DNA from: Typha latifolia
Taxonomy: Eukaryota; Streptophyta; Magnoliopsida; Poales; Typhaceae
Direction of reading: 5' to 3'
Length of the DNA: 64,000 nt
Assembly: GCA_019914945.1 (NCBI GenBank)
Contig: CM034110.1
Location: 4,915,808-4,979,807 of the forward strand
Shown: positions 35,971 through 48,214 of the stretch, piece after piece
How positions within the stretch are numbered: position 1 is the first letter of the stretch
How the letters are laid out: every line of letters starts with the position of its first letter
Made by a program: the position numbers and the translations under genes
Notes under the pieces: model-generated
The model's input: only the letters and a program-made list of their open reading frames with translations
The model's database searches: none
What the model was told of the DNA's origin: nothing

Positions 35971-36999
35971 GCGTTGCAATATGCCCATGGGTCCAGCTCA
36001 TGCCATGCTTAGACTATATATGTGTTTAGCTCAGTCCAATGATGCAAGCCCATCGAGTTGTTCCACCGGTCATCCTCAAGCTTGTACTTGTGCTCGGGGT
36101 CATGCACATAGGTTCCAAACTAGTTCACACAAGGTGGTCAAACTAGTTCATGAAAATCTAGCCTGCTTCGAAAATTGTTCTTTTCATCACTAGGCGACGG
36201 TGAGAAACCCAGTAGAACCACCCTAACTTATGGGGGTAGCTTCTTGTGGTGGCAATCATCGAGTTCAACCACTTGACAATCGCCGGTGGTTGCGATGGAC
36301 ACAACTAGTTGGTAGTCGACCTGAGGAAGCGAGCCGTGGCCACTGGTGGTCATGGGAGTGTCGGACCACCGTAGTGATAATGGCCATCGACGGCAGTCTT
36401 CTGACCGATGCTAGTGAGATTAGCGACCACGGTTTAGGTACGGGTGGTCCAAGGAAGGTACCGGATGTGGCGAGTTGGGCCAGTGGGGGCTAGATTGCCG
36501 TCCATGGAAAACTCGAGTTTTCGGCTCTAGCTTTCTCTACGAGTGGGGAAGACGACTCATAACCACTACTATAGGCGGCCTCCGGTGTGGTAGCGATGTC
36601 TATGAGCCTCTACGGTGGTGGGAGGAGACTTCACCGCCGCTGGAGGAGTCGTGGTTGTTGTGGGGCTCCTCTCCACCTCCCTCATGGGTGGAGTTTTCTA
36701 GTCGTGACTAAGTTGAGTTTGCCTTGACCGATAGCGCTAGCATTGTTGGATGGTGTTGGGCGACCATGTAGGACCTCTACCAAGACATGGATTGGGTCTT
36801 TGATTATCTCTCACAAATTTGTCGAAAATTCTCTAAATATCCCCTTCGCTCACCCTAATGATCCGTTGTCGGCGACTATCGGTAGTGGAGGGGGCACCGG
36901 AGAAACTCCCACAGAAACAAAGATGAGTTCCTAGTCCTTCATGATCATTTTTTTTCCATTCGTCTTAGATCGCGTGATAACTATTGTCCGAGGAATGTC
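35971..36999 (-). pseudogene. Leader and N-terminal gag remains of the family A element
   Basis: At about 36880-36945 the minus strand reads ELIFVSVGVSPVPPP, matching the gag start at 14644 (ELISVSVGVSLAP). The rest is GC-rich, with open frames on both strands that lack a known domain. Most of it is presumably non-conserved gag or leader sequence. Confidence 0.5.
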
Positions 37000-37000
37000 A

Positions 37001-37012
37001 GCTCTAATACCA
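37001..37012 (-). other. Primer-binding site complementary to initiator Met-tRNA
   Basis: The minus strand reads TGGTATTAGAGC, identical over 11 bases to the site at 14575 and one base from the plant consensus. Confidence 0.7.
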
Positions 37013-37013
37013 C

Positions 37014-37345
37014 TATTACGAACTAGACCTAGACGTAATAAAATTATGATAATTTTATGGGTTGTAGCTTCATAAGGTAACGTCCTAATGACTTTGGTTT
37101 CATATGAATCAAAGGTCAGGGTGAAAAGTTAAAAAATAAAATAGTGAAGGAAGGTCAAAACGGGACAAAAGTGAAAATATTTGATGTAGTGGCAGTCGTC
37201 GAATGGTGGCGGACGATAAAGAATGGTGGTCAATAGCCTTATAATAGGGTGGCTCCTAGGAAAATAAATGATTATAATTAATTTACTTCTACTTTTAAAT
37301 TATCTTACTCTTACTCCTAAGATAAACTCATGACTAAAATTAAGA
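37014..37345 (-). mobile_element. Truncated 5' LTR of the chimeric family A element
   Basis: Its inner end (TTCGTAATA on minus) abuts the primer-binding site. Similarity to the 3' LTR at 33545-34177 stops at about 37345, so the outer half is deleted. Confidence 0.6.
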
Positions 37346-38880
37346 TGTCAAGTAGCCTCGTGGTTACGATCTAACTAGACTCAAAATAATATCACTATTT
37401 GAATATTAAATTTAAAAGGTGGCCTATCTAGGTATTTAAATTTGGGTTAGTTATATTTATATTTTCAGAATTGTTTTTCTAAAATATAAACCCAAATATC
37501 GATTCTGTTAGGTTTTAATTATCTTTTATATCCATAAGTTATCATGTACTAATTATATAAGTTATATGATGTGTTTACTCTCATATTTTGGAGTGAAGAA
37601 GATAAATAAATTTCGGTTTACCAAAATACATTCACTCTCTCAAGAAATAAGATATTTTTAATAATTTTGGGGATTTATATGTCTCCCCATAAAATATTTA
37701 TCAGAGATACGTAAAAAATAGTGATAAATTTAGAGTCTTTTGTGTAATTATTCGTTTAAATTTCTAAAGAGACATAATTTGGTCAGAAACTCAAAATTGA
37801 TAGTGCTATGAGTTATACTATTTATATTACATGGCAATTAATACTCAGTGGCCAAGTGGCAAAACAAGTACATCTATGAGGTACGAAGGAAGCAATCCGA
37901 GGAGGAGGACTAAGACTCGAACTCTTTTAAATGACCATGGCCCACGCGTTTCTTGCGAAAAGGAGTGTAAAATGAGTTTCTTTATTCTTCTTAAACTACT
38001 CAGTTTTATAATTTTGGCTTAATTTACCGGGTCAACTTACGGGGACATCGGGTTTGCTGGATCGAATCAGGTTATCATTAGAATTTTTTGTTCCAATAGA
38101 GCAGTCCTAGTCTACGACGTTCGAACGGCATATTTTGGTGTTTGAATGCCACAACCTCCGTCCAAGAATAAATGCTCTCATGTTTTGACATTCAAATGCC
38201 ACACCCTATTGATTATTCTCGGGTTTTGGAGTTCGAACACTCACCGGTGGCGTTCAAACGCTCGAACTCGAGAGTGCAGCCCATCCACAACGTTTGAACG
38301 TCCGATGCTGAGGTCGTTGTGTTACAGTTAATTTGAATTATTTTAAATTTTAGTTGGACTCTAAAAATATAGAAGACAACAATTTTTAAAATTATTAAAG
38401 ATTATTGCCACTTTTTCTATCTTCTTCTTCTAGCCTCCTGCATTTTAACAATGATGGAGAAGAATTAGAATAGGTATACACTTGCACTATTGCTTTAGTC
38501 TTATTTGGTTTGAGGTTAAGTTTCGAACTTAATTAGTTAACCTTATTTTTTTTAATTTTAATTTACAAAAAATAAATTTGATTAGATATAAGAAAGACAA
38601 AAAAAAATTTAATTATTGAATAAAATGGCTAACCCTGAACTCAAAGCAAAAGCTTTTTGTCAGCTGTAAAAAGCTAGCTCTCACCACCATGGTCAATTAA
38701 TTCTATTATTCAAAACATTAACATTTTAATTAACAATTATTAAAATTATAAAGTTAAACATATTTATTGGTTGCAGAAGCTATTAAGCTTCGAGTATGCG
38801 GAGGATTTTTTTTTAGTACAAATGTTGTCCTCAAGAGTGACAGGTTTAATTTATAAAAATTTCACCTTTCTCTCCTCCTT
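37346..38880. other. Intergenic DNA upstream of the senescence-domain gene
   Basis: Mostly AT-rich. At 38110-38320 lies a cluster of 'gttcgaac'-like words roughly every 40-50 bp, probably from an LTR. At about 38505-38655 a MITE-like inverted pair ('ggtttgaggttaagtt' and 'aaccctgaactcaaagc') is visible. No gene called. Confidence 0.4.
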
Positions 38881-38943
38881 TGGGAAGATATAATCCCCTA
38901 TCCATGTCGGAAGACGTCAATAGAAAATCTAAGTTACAAACAT

Positions 38944-38949
38944 GTCGGC
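38944..38949 (-). promoter_or_regulatory. Candidate DRE/CRT site (GCCGAC)
   Basis: GTCGGC on + is GCCGAC on -, matching the RCCGAC core bound by DREB/CBF factors. It lies about 70 bp upstream of the TATA box of an ERD7-like gene, a family with dehydration-responsive members. A related CATGTCGG word precedes it at 38903-38910. Confidence 0.35.
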
Positions 38950-39014
38950 AGTTCGACTTCCTTCCGAGATCACAAAACGACGACATCCCCTATCCAATAA
39001 TATATCGAAAAGGG

Positions 39015-39021
39015 TATAAAA
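39015..39021 (+). promoter_or_regulatory. TATA box of the senescence-domain gene
   Basis: TATAAAA lies 181 bp upstream of the start codon, which would place transcription start near 39045-39050 and leave a 5' UTR of about 150 nt, pyrimidine-rich as usual in plants. Confidence 0.6.
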
Positions 39022-39201
39022 GTAATCTCTTACTCCAGTTCCCTCACAACCGCACGCGTTCACTTCCTCTGTCCTACACGTAGTTTACACGTTCTCCTCC
39101 TTCCTTGCTTCCTTCTCCCCAAAGGATACTCCGCAACTCTTAATACCACCTCCATTAAATTCCGTCCTTCTATTCTCTTCTCCTCACTTTCTATAACTCC
39201 A

Positions 39202-42200
39202 ATGGCTTCCCCAAACCACTCCAACTCCAAACCCCTCTACCCGCAAGTACTCGAATCCAACCCCGACCTCAACTCCCCATTCCTCTCCACTTCCACCTCC
39301 ACTTCCCACTCCCCTCTTTATCCCCCTTTCGATTCCAATCCCCCTCCTTATTCCGCCCCTTATCCGGCCGCTGTTCCCCCTTCTCGTCCCTCGTTATACC
39401 CTTCGTTGGATATGACGGACCTCGCCACTAACCTCTTCCCCGACGCTGCCGACGAAGGAAACACTACGGCGAACCCTGCTCTGCCGCCTCCCGTTGAGGA
39501 AACCCTCCTCGTCATCTCTGGCGCGATCCTCCACCTCATTGACCTCCACCGAAGCGTCGAGCTCGCCGCCGGCGAGTTCTCCGTCAGCCGCCTCCGGCAG
39601 GGCGAGAACGTCGTCGCCGTCCTTGCGCGCCTTGCCGGCGGCGGAGAGCTCGTCCAATGGCCGCTCGCCCGCGACGAGGCGGCCGTCAAGCTCGACGACT
39701 CCCACTACTTCTTCTCCCTCCACGTCCCCCACACACAATCCGACGCCGACGCCGACGCCGACGCCGACGACGGATCGGATGCCGGCTTCCTCAACTACGG
39801 CCTCACGTTCGCCAGCAAGGGGCAAGGGAGATTGCTTCAAGAATTTGATCGGATCTTGGAGAGCTACAGCAGCTTCTCGATACAGAAGGTGGAGGCCGGG
39901 AAGGAGAAGTCGGAGGTGTTGGATGGGACGGCAGCGAGGGAGATGACGCCGGAGGAGGCGATGGGACCGAAGAAGGAGATGATGGAGGAGCGATCGGCGG
40001 CGTATTGGACAACGCTCGCGCCCAATGTGGAGGATTACAGCAGCTCGGCGGCGAGGGTGATCGCGAAAGGATCGGGGCAGCTCGTGAGGGGGATCTTGTG
40101 GTGTGGGGATGTGACTGTGGATAGGTTGAAGTGGGGGGAGGATTTGTTGAGGAGGAGGGTCGGGCCGAGCTCCAAGAAGACCGAGATTAGCCGGGATGCC
40201 ATGAAGAGGATGAAAAGGTATTGGCTTTTTCACTCCTTAATGTTGCCCTTTAGAGTCATGAGATGGTTTGATTCATCAATGTGGTAGGTAATATTGGATA
40301 GAAACTTTTTCTTGCTTTTATGCGTTTCTTTGATGGATTTATGTTGGTGATAGGCTGATCTTTTTGTCTTTCAAAGAAATTAAAATAGGTTTGATCACAT
40401 TTGTAATTGTTCGTGTGAAAGATACAGTAGAAATAGGTTCCTATCCTTTTTTCAGCAAAGAAGAAAGATTATTCTTATGAAATTGTGGTAGCTAACTAAA
40501 CTTGGATTAAGATGCATTAATTTGGGGCAATAAGTCCTTTTTCACAAATTGTTCTACTAGTGTTCCATTAGTGATATAGGGGAAGTCATGAATGTAATCA
40601 TTTAACTTTGATGATAGCTCTCTGGTTGTGCAATAGTTTTGGTGGAGGTGGAATTTCTTATTGACATGTTACTTGGAGCATTTCTGTTTCATTAATATCT
40701 CTGGTTAAGTGTTCGCATATTTTACTGTTGTATTCTCATATTGTTGATCTAATTTTTTTAAGCATGCCACATATGGATTTGCTCCATTTCTCATCCTTTA
40801 AAGGCTATATTGGCTGAAAATGCTTATATAGAAGGTGCCACCACTCTGTTAATTTTCTATACTGTTGTCTCAGCTACCCTTAATGATTAGTCACTAGCTA
40901 CAAGATTACGCAATGTGTGAAATCATCTACCATTATCATCCTTTGGTTCATTCATCTCTCTCTAGTCTGATTTTCTTATTTTGGTGTTGATTGGCATATG
41001 GTGCAGTCATCTTCTCCCCTCCTATATTCAAAAGCTATCTTGGGTGTGGTCACCATTAGTGGTTAAGGTTGCCATCTGGTGCAGTTCTGAATTGAAAAGT
41101 TACACATTCAATTAGCTCTTCCATGAGAGCAAACATCAACTATTTCTAATAAGAACATCTTCTTTATGTCATCTTTTACACTCGTTATAGACTTTTCCTG
41201 ATTCAACTATTTCTTGAAAGATTCAAATAGTCACCTCATTTATCTGCATGTTCTTCCTCATTATTTGGTAAAAAAAAAAAATAATGAATTCTTTTTTTCC
41301 TCCCAGGGTTAAGAAGGTCACAAGGATGTCTGAAAAAGTGGCAAGCGGGATCCTATCTGGGGTTGTGAAGGTTTCTGGATTTTTTACCAGCTCCATTGTA
41401 AATTCAAAAGCAGGGAAGAAGTTCTTTGGGCTATTGCCTGGGGAAATTGTCCTAGCTTCTCTTGATGGATTTGGTATGTTACTGTTTCTTCCCCTCTGTT
41501 AACAAAAAGGTGCTTTTGTAGTTACTGATACTTACGGTTCATTTAAGAATTTGCTGTTGTGGAATCTTGAGGTGATTTAAGACTACATTTTAGAATGTTA
41601 ATGATAGTATGAAGTTTATGAATTTGTGTTATGGTCTTATCATGAAACCCATGTTAGTATGAAAACACTATTTGCTCACTAGCTTATGCCAGAAAGAGAG
41701 AACTTATTGCAAATTTATTGCTTTTGACAAGTTTGAAGTAATTATTTTTTTATAATAAACGTTAAGCTGATATATCTTGAAATTGGATGTGTTAATTTTT
41801 CAGAGTTGGGTCAGATTGAGTATGGGATCTATATCCAACCAGACAACTAACTGGGAGATATCTCTGGGACTTCACCCCAATATTAGGGTAACTGAATTTG
41901 GCACTGGGTTCTGTTTTGGGTGTCGAATCTGACCTGTTAGCCAACAGTTATGCTTTTAAAAAACTGAACTCAGAAATTGGATTGGTTGGTCTATTATAAG
42001 GTCACCACACTTCATATAGCTCTTTGACTTAATTGCACATTACAGATGAAAAATCTTTAAATCAGGAGTCGTCATCTTTCTCTGTTGTCTAGATTATCAT
42101 CGTGATGACTGTTTGTACGGTTCCTTGTTAGAAATTAGAATTGCAAAGACAAAATGAAAATTGTCATTTCAATCTTTTAGGCTAAATTATCTTTTTTCCA

Positions 42201-44272
42201 AACTGTAAGACTGAAATTAAAATAGGTAGAGAAAGTTTGCTCCTTGTAGTGGGAAATAATATTTTACTTCTGTGGTTTGAGTTACAAGAGGGTTGCTCTA
42301 CTATGGAAGGTAGATTAGTTGTGTTTACATTCTCACTTTATGCTGAAGTTAAGCATAGTTTGTCCTTTGACTCGAATTATTGAACATGGTGATAGGGAAT
42401 AAGAGAGACAATATCAATCTATTATCTTGAATTCTCAGCCAATAAGTTGTCCTCATATGGTTTTCCCTTTCTTGTGTTTATTAGTTCTTCTTTCCATATT
42501 GTTTTTTTTTTGGTTTTATTCTACTGATATGATCTTTCAGTTCTATGGTCTAATTTTGTTTGCCATGATTGATTAGACCTTGGACCTTGTTCTATTACTT
42601 ATTTGGCAAACATTTTTGTTTTGGCTCCAATGACTGTTGTTAAAGAAGACATTCCAAAAGTTGAAGAAAATTGAGACGTCCAAAATAAAATAGATATTCT
42701 AATAGTTATCAAGTCAGACCATTGCCATAATATATGTAGCAGAGCATGAAGACTTTTCATTATATATCTAGTATTAGTTAGATTCTATAGCTTTGCAATT
42801 TTGCTGACGGTGTTTCCTTCTTAATTGAGAAGTTGGTGATCAAGTCTTTGGACTATCCATCACATTTGAGATGCAAATACAACATCGAATTGCTGCCACT
42901 TGTGCGTCATGCTAGACTTCGTTGTTAGATTGTAGTAATGGTCCAGAGAGTCCAGCAACATTTTTACCAGATACTGATTGCAATTAGATTAATGCTCTAC
43001 TATAAATGCTTTATGGTCGTTCCTCCTGAAAAAGCCCCTTGGAAGCTTATTTGTTCCACATTATTAATTTGTTAGAGATACAATACCATGAATGACTTTC
43101 CACTAGTATGATAGCAAAGCACAATAATGTTAGTTCACAATGTGAGCGGACAAAGTCTGAGCATAAATGGATATTTAGCAAGGAAATTTGTAGAAAAAAG
43201 AACATATTTGTAGGCAATTATAGAATATGAGTCCTGTTCTTTGTCCTCTGTAATCCTCTTGATTAGAATATTGCACTGATTATTTCAATTATTTCATACA
43301 AATGACACATATGATAGGCAATCATGGAAGACAAGTCCTATTCTTCTTCTGTAATTCTCTTGCTTAGAATATTGCACTGATTCTTTCAATATGTTTGGCT
43401 GGATCTTCCAAATGTTTTTATATTAGTGATATTGGTTGTTTTAGACTGTTACCCTCTTGTGAAAGCCGAAAGTTTAAAGCCATTTTGCAGGCATAGCATG
43501 GTTTTAATTTGTTCTTTTCTTGAAATAATTAGGAAAGATTTGTGATGCTGTTGAAGTGGCTGGTAAAAATGTCTTGCAAACATCTTCGGTCGTGACAACA
43601 GGGCTTGTATCTCACAGGTACTAAATTCTGAGACACTATCTATTTTTAACTTCCTGATTTGTCAAGTATGTGAAGCTTATTTTATGGATCCCTGCACCAA
43701 TATAATTTCATTGGAGAATGCCAATGGGTTGTTTATCATATTATGGAGATTGCTATGTTTATTACCACTACTTAGTTCAGGAAGCTGAGCAGTTTTAGCT
43801 TGCCTTGTCAGGGTAGTTCAGAAGAAGTTACATTTGACTTCCATCTCATATCTTTTTTCAATTAAAGCATCATATAAGAAATTCCCTATACATCCTTCTA
43901 CTTCTCTGGCAGTAGTCATGAACAATAAGTTGGCAAAAATCACTCTATGTTGCATTTCATTCATCTGAACCAAATAAATGAACAAATAGAGTTTTGTATG
44001 GGTACCTATCGAATTGGTCTTTGATTCTTTTGAACTTCAAAAATTCTGAAAATCGAAGACTTACATGTCAAATTTGCAGGTATGGCGAACAAGCAGCTGA
44101 GGTCACAAATGATGGACTTGGTGCTGCAGGACATGCTATTGGAACTGCATGGGCTGTCTTCAAGGTAAGAAAAGCTCTCAACCCCAAGAGTGCCATTAAG
44201 CCCACAACTCTCGCAAAGTCAGCTATTAAGGCAGCAGCTAGCGACCTAAAAGCCAAGCAGGGCAAGAAGTGA
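39202..44272 (+). CDS. Senescence/dehydration-associated protein, ERD7-like (four exons)
   Basis: Exons 39202-40217, 41307-41473, 43533-43617 and 44080-44272, all with GT-AG introns; 486 residues. Residues 1-60 are Ser/Pro/Tyr-rich and low complexity. Conserved blocks follow: EETLLVISGAILHLIDLHRS, then about 270-460 the Senescence domain (PF06911 type) with ARVIAKGSGQLVRGILWCGD, MKRVKKVTRMSEKVASGILS, KFFGLLPGEIVLASLDGFGK, VVTTGLVSHRYGEQAAEVTN and GLGAAGHAIGTAWAVFKVRK. The Arabidopsis family (ERD7 and relatives) is induced by drought, cold and ageing; ERD7 has been linked to lipid binding and membrane remodelling, but the biochemical role is not settled. Exon 1 is GC-rich, later exons AT-richer. 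An Asp-Ala repeat in exon 1 may vary in length. Frame intact. A decayed copia element starts 343 bp after the stop. Confidence 0.92.
39742..39771 (+). repeat. In-frame GACGCC hexanucleotide repeat (Asp-Ala tract)
   Basis: Encodes alternating Asp-Ala within a variable acidic loop of the senescence-domain protein. Six-base units keep the frame when slippage occurs. Confidence 0.85.
41474..43532 (+). other. Large intron 2 of the senescence-domain gene
   Basis: 2,059 bp, AT-rich. About 41800-41960 contains 'gttgggtcagattg' and 'gtgtcgaatctgacctg' words in inverse, suggesting a decayed MITE. No coding frame. Confidence 0.4.
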
Positions 44273-44614
44273 AGAGTGTGCTGCAGCATCCTGTTGTTCA
44301 GGAAAGGGGAGAAAAAAGAAAAAAGAAAAAAAAAACTGTGGTATTTATTGGCTGGACTTCAGTTTGTTCTGGAACCGTTTCGATGTTCTCTGTAGATGAG
44401 TTTAGGGATAATTTTTTGGTGATGGGACAAAGATTTTGCCCCTAGTGGAACATTATGGGTGTACTTTTGTTGTTCTTCTTGTATTTCTTTCATGTTAGAT
44501 TCGTGTTAAAATTCAGATGATTCAGTTTTCTGGTAAAGCAGATGAATTTTCACATACTCGCATTGCTATTTCTTAAGATCTAAGAAGAAAAAGTTGGTCA
44601 AAATACCATTGAAT

Positions 44615-47600
44615 TCAAACTTTCATAATTGACCATCCCATCGTATTCTTTAATTTGTAGAAGACTTCAGCTTTTAATGGCTTTGTAAGAATGTCAACAA
44701 TTTGATCTTCAGACTTACAAAGTACTATTGCAATTTCATTTCCATTGACAAACTGAGCAAATGTAATGAAATTTGATGCCAATGTGTTTACTTATCCCAT
44801 AAAATACTAGATCTTTAGTTAGGGGGAACCAATTTATTATCACAGTAAATCTTCGTAGGAGTTGTTTGCTCCTAATGCAACTCATTTAATAATTGTCGCA
44901 AGCAAACATCTTAGACCTCCAGTGGAGGAAGTAGTCATGTGCTCCGCTTCAGCAATGGAGAGCAACAACTTCTTGTTCCTTCGATGAACAACAAAATACT
45001 CCTATCTAAGCCTTGTGAAACACAAAATCGGAAGTACTTTTTCTTTTTTTCAAGATCACCTACACAATTGCTCTCTGACAAGATCACAATCATTAGTAGA
45101 ATAAAAGATACCAAGATTTTGAGTACATTTTATGTATTGTAAGATCTGTTTTGCAGCTTGCAAGTGGGTTTGGTTTGGTATCTTTATAAAATGACTAATA
45201 ATGCCAACTCCAAATGTGATATTAGGCCTAGTAGAAGTCAAATAACAAAAACTCCCTACTAGACTCCAAAAGCAAGTTGGATTAAGAAATTCACCATTCC
45301 CATGCTTATCCAAATTTAGTCTTGATCGAATTACATAATTATATATTGAACTATTTCAGAATATCCATTGCATATATTTTTAGTCACCAGTTTGCACAAC
45401 TTTAAGTCCAAGAAAATAAGACATGAATCTCATATCAGTCATTTCAAAATTGTTAGTCATAGCCTTCCTAAATTCAACAAACATACTTGAATCATTTCTT
45501 GTGAATATTAAATTTATCCACATAAAAATATACAATGAGTATATTTCTATGAGTTAGATTCTAATATATACTGTAGATTCATACGGATACTTTAGAAAGC
45601 CATTATTTTTTTGGGAATATGAATCACTATGAGTGTACCAAGCTTTTGGAGTTTGTTTCAACCTTATATAACGCTTTCTTAAACACGAGTACTTTGTCTT
45701 CATAATCTTTCTTCACATAACCAATAGGTCGATCAATAAAAACTTCTTCTTCAAATAAACAATGTAAAAATACAAATTTTATATTTATTTGATGTATTTG
45801 CCACTTCTTTTGGACAGCTAAAACAATTAGCATATGGATAGTATCAAGTCTAGCTACGGGTGCAAACATATCATAGTAATCAACACCTAGTTTTAGCTTA
45901 TATGCTTTTACAACCAATCTAGACTTCAACCAGTCCACCTGACCATATTGTTTAAAAATTGATTTCTTTCCTTCTGATAGAGAAGTTAGCTCCCATGTAT
46001 TGTTTCTCTATTGAATGAATTTCTTCATCCATAGAACATCCACCCATCATCTTATATTGCTTTTATAAAGATAATATGATCACAATCTGCAAATAAGACA
46101 AAATTTATGAATTCCTTGTCAAAAACATCATTGTCATTGGTTATAACATAATCATATAAATGTATTGGCATAATAGGTTTGCATGATGAACTGTGAGGTG
46201 TTGCATCATGGGCTGCAGATGAAGATGAATTAAAGGAATTATGCATTGCAACATTGGGTTGGGAGTCCCCAATATCTAACTCTTCATTCAAATAAATAGC
46301 GATTTGCTTATTCTCTTTAGTTGTCCAATCCTAAGCTTCTGTTTCATTGAAATCTACATCCCTGCTCACAGTGACTTCACTTGTTTTTAGGTTAAACAAT
46401 ATATGACCTTTAGTTCTGTCACTATAACTAATAAAAATACATTTTGTACCTTTACTATCAAATTTCTTTCTTTTTTTCAACTAGTACATGGGCATATGCA
46501 ACACACTAAAAATCTCTTGAGACTTCAACATTTGGTTTGAGACTACCCCATATCTCTTCAGTTGTCATATTAAGAACAAATTTCAATAGCACAAGACAAC
46601 TTCTGCCCAAATTTTTTTAGGTAAATTTTTATCTTTTAACATATTAAGCACCATTTGAACAATTGTCCTCTTCTTCCTCTCAGAAATCTAGCTAGCTATA
46701 AAATGATACTTCATTCTACAAGTTTTACAAAAAATTAGGAAGGTCATTAATGGTGTACTCTCCTCTATTTGTATGAAGCATCTTCAAACTACAACCACTT
46801 TGCTTTTCCACATAAGCATCTTCAGAATGTTGATTACCTCTGTGTGATTTAGTTTCCATTGGTGACTTTTCTATTGGAAAAGAGTCATTGTGCTGCTTGC
46901 CAAGAATACAACCTTCATACAACTGATTAAAATTTTTCAATAAAGGTTACCAAGTAACCATTTGCTTCTTTGTCAATATTCTTAGTCTATTGAAATTAAA
47001 ATGACCAAAATGAAAATGTCAAAGCCAATTTGTATTCACTTTGTAGAGGTAAATGAAATATACGATTTCTTGTCATCTGATTTCTATTAATATAAATGCC
47101 TCTTTCAACTCATTTTTCAGAGAGTTGACTCATACTCAATAAATTCCAATATAAGCTAGGAACATAAAAGACATCAAAAATATATTCATGAGAGTCATCT
47201 TTCAAACTGTATGAGAATTTTACCTTTACCCATAATTGAAATTTTGCTTTATTCCCAAAATAAATCTCTTCTGGTCCTAATTCCTCCAAGAGAATAACTC
47301 TTTCTTTCCACACATATGATTATAGCATTTGGTATCTAAATACTATTCACCAAAATATTATTATTCAGAGGTATTACAAGCTAACAACAAAGTTTCTTTC
47401 TCCTGTACCTCCTTAACATAGTTAGCATCTCAGAAATTCTTTTGGACAATTTAACTATGCACTATGATAGATAATATCTATATTTCTTAAAACAAAAGCA
47501 CTCAATTTTAGACTTATCATACCTTGCATTTTTTAGAGGATTGCTGATTGAAATTCTTTTTCTCAAGAGAGGTGGTGCCCTTGTCCCCTTTGGTGCTACC

Positions 47601-48214
47601 ATCTGTCTTTGTTTGAGACTTTCCCTTCATTGTTAGAGCTACTTGTGCTAGAAAGATTTACCTTGTCTACAGATACTGCAGTTTTGTGATTCATTTTATG
47701 TTCATGAGAACAAAATGAACCCATTGATCCTTCAATTGTCACAGTTAACAAGTCTCTTCCTTCCTCAATTGCAGCCATAACATAATCAAATTGACATATT
47801 AAAGATCTTATGATCTTCTCAATAACATGTAAACCTTCTAATTTTTCACTGTTTATTCGTTATTAATTCACAACAGATTGAATTTGTGAAAAATATCGAG
47901 ATATAGTTTCAGGAGCTTTCGTCGAAAGAGATTTGAATTTACCTCGTTAAGGTTTGCAACCTTATACTTTTCATCTTTTCATTGCCCTTGTAAGATTTGT
48001 TTACACTTGAGATTCTTTTTCAAATACAATCTCATCTATAGCTTGGTAGAAAAAAAAAAAAAAAAAAAAAAGGCCTTTTGATCCTTCTTCTATTTTCTCT
48101 CAAGATGTCCTTCTGGACTTGAGTAAGAGCTGCAATTGCAGCCAAATCTTCGAGCTCTATGTATCCATGCTCAACAATCTCTATTAGCTCTTGGGAACCA
48201 AACAATGCCTTCAT
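44615..48214 (-). pseudogene. Decayed Ty1/copia retrotransposon polyprotein
   Basis: Domains appear in copia order on the minus strand. Gag (48214 to about 47520): MKALFGSQELIEIVEHGY, RLQTLRGKFKSLS. Protease/pre-integrase (about 47313-46725): FDVFYVPSLYWNLLSMSQL, YEGCILGKQHNDSFP. Reverse transcriptase (about 45938-45320): SRLVVKAYKLKLGVDYYDMF, APVARLDTIHMLIVLAVQKK, NPTCFWSLVGSFCYLTSTRP. RNase H (about 45200-44615): GISKHIGIKFHYI, IVDILTKPLKAE. Many stops, frameshifts and an A/T homopolymer (about 48050-48070) interrupt it; the integrase core is largely unreadable and the RT active-site YVDD region is not intact. No flanking LTRs were recognised. Old, immobile copy. Copia rather than gypsy because integrase precedes RT. 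Confidence 0.85.

Noticed and set aside
35918..36934. Several open frames on + between the gypsy LTRs
   Set aside because: The minus strand carries the gag start and primer-binding site of the element; the plus-strand frames are GC-driven shadows.
37849..37925. tRNA or SINE-like sequence (A-box-like TGGCCAAGTGG, then 'agactcgaactc')
   Set aside because: The B box does not match GGTTCGANTCC, no cloverleaf can be drawn by eye, and no poly-A tail or duplication is evident.
39394..40233. 279-codon frame antisense to exon 1 of the senescence-domain gene
   Set aside because: It is the GC-rich shadow of a confidently identified exon and shows no domain.
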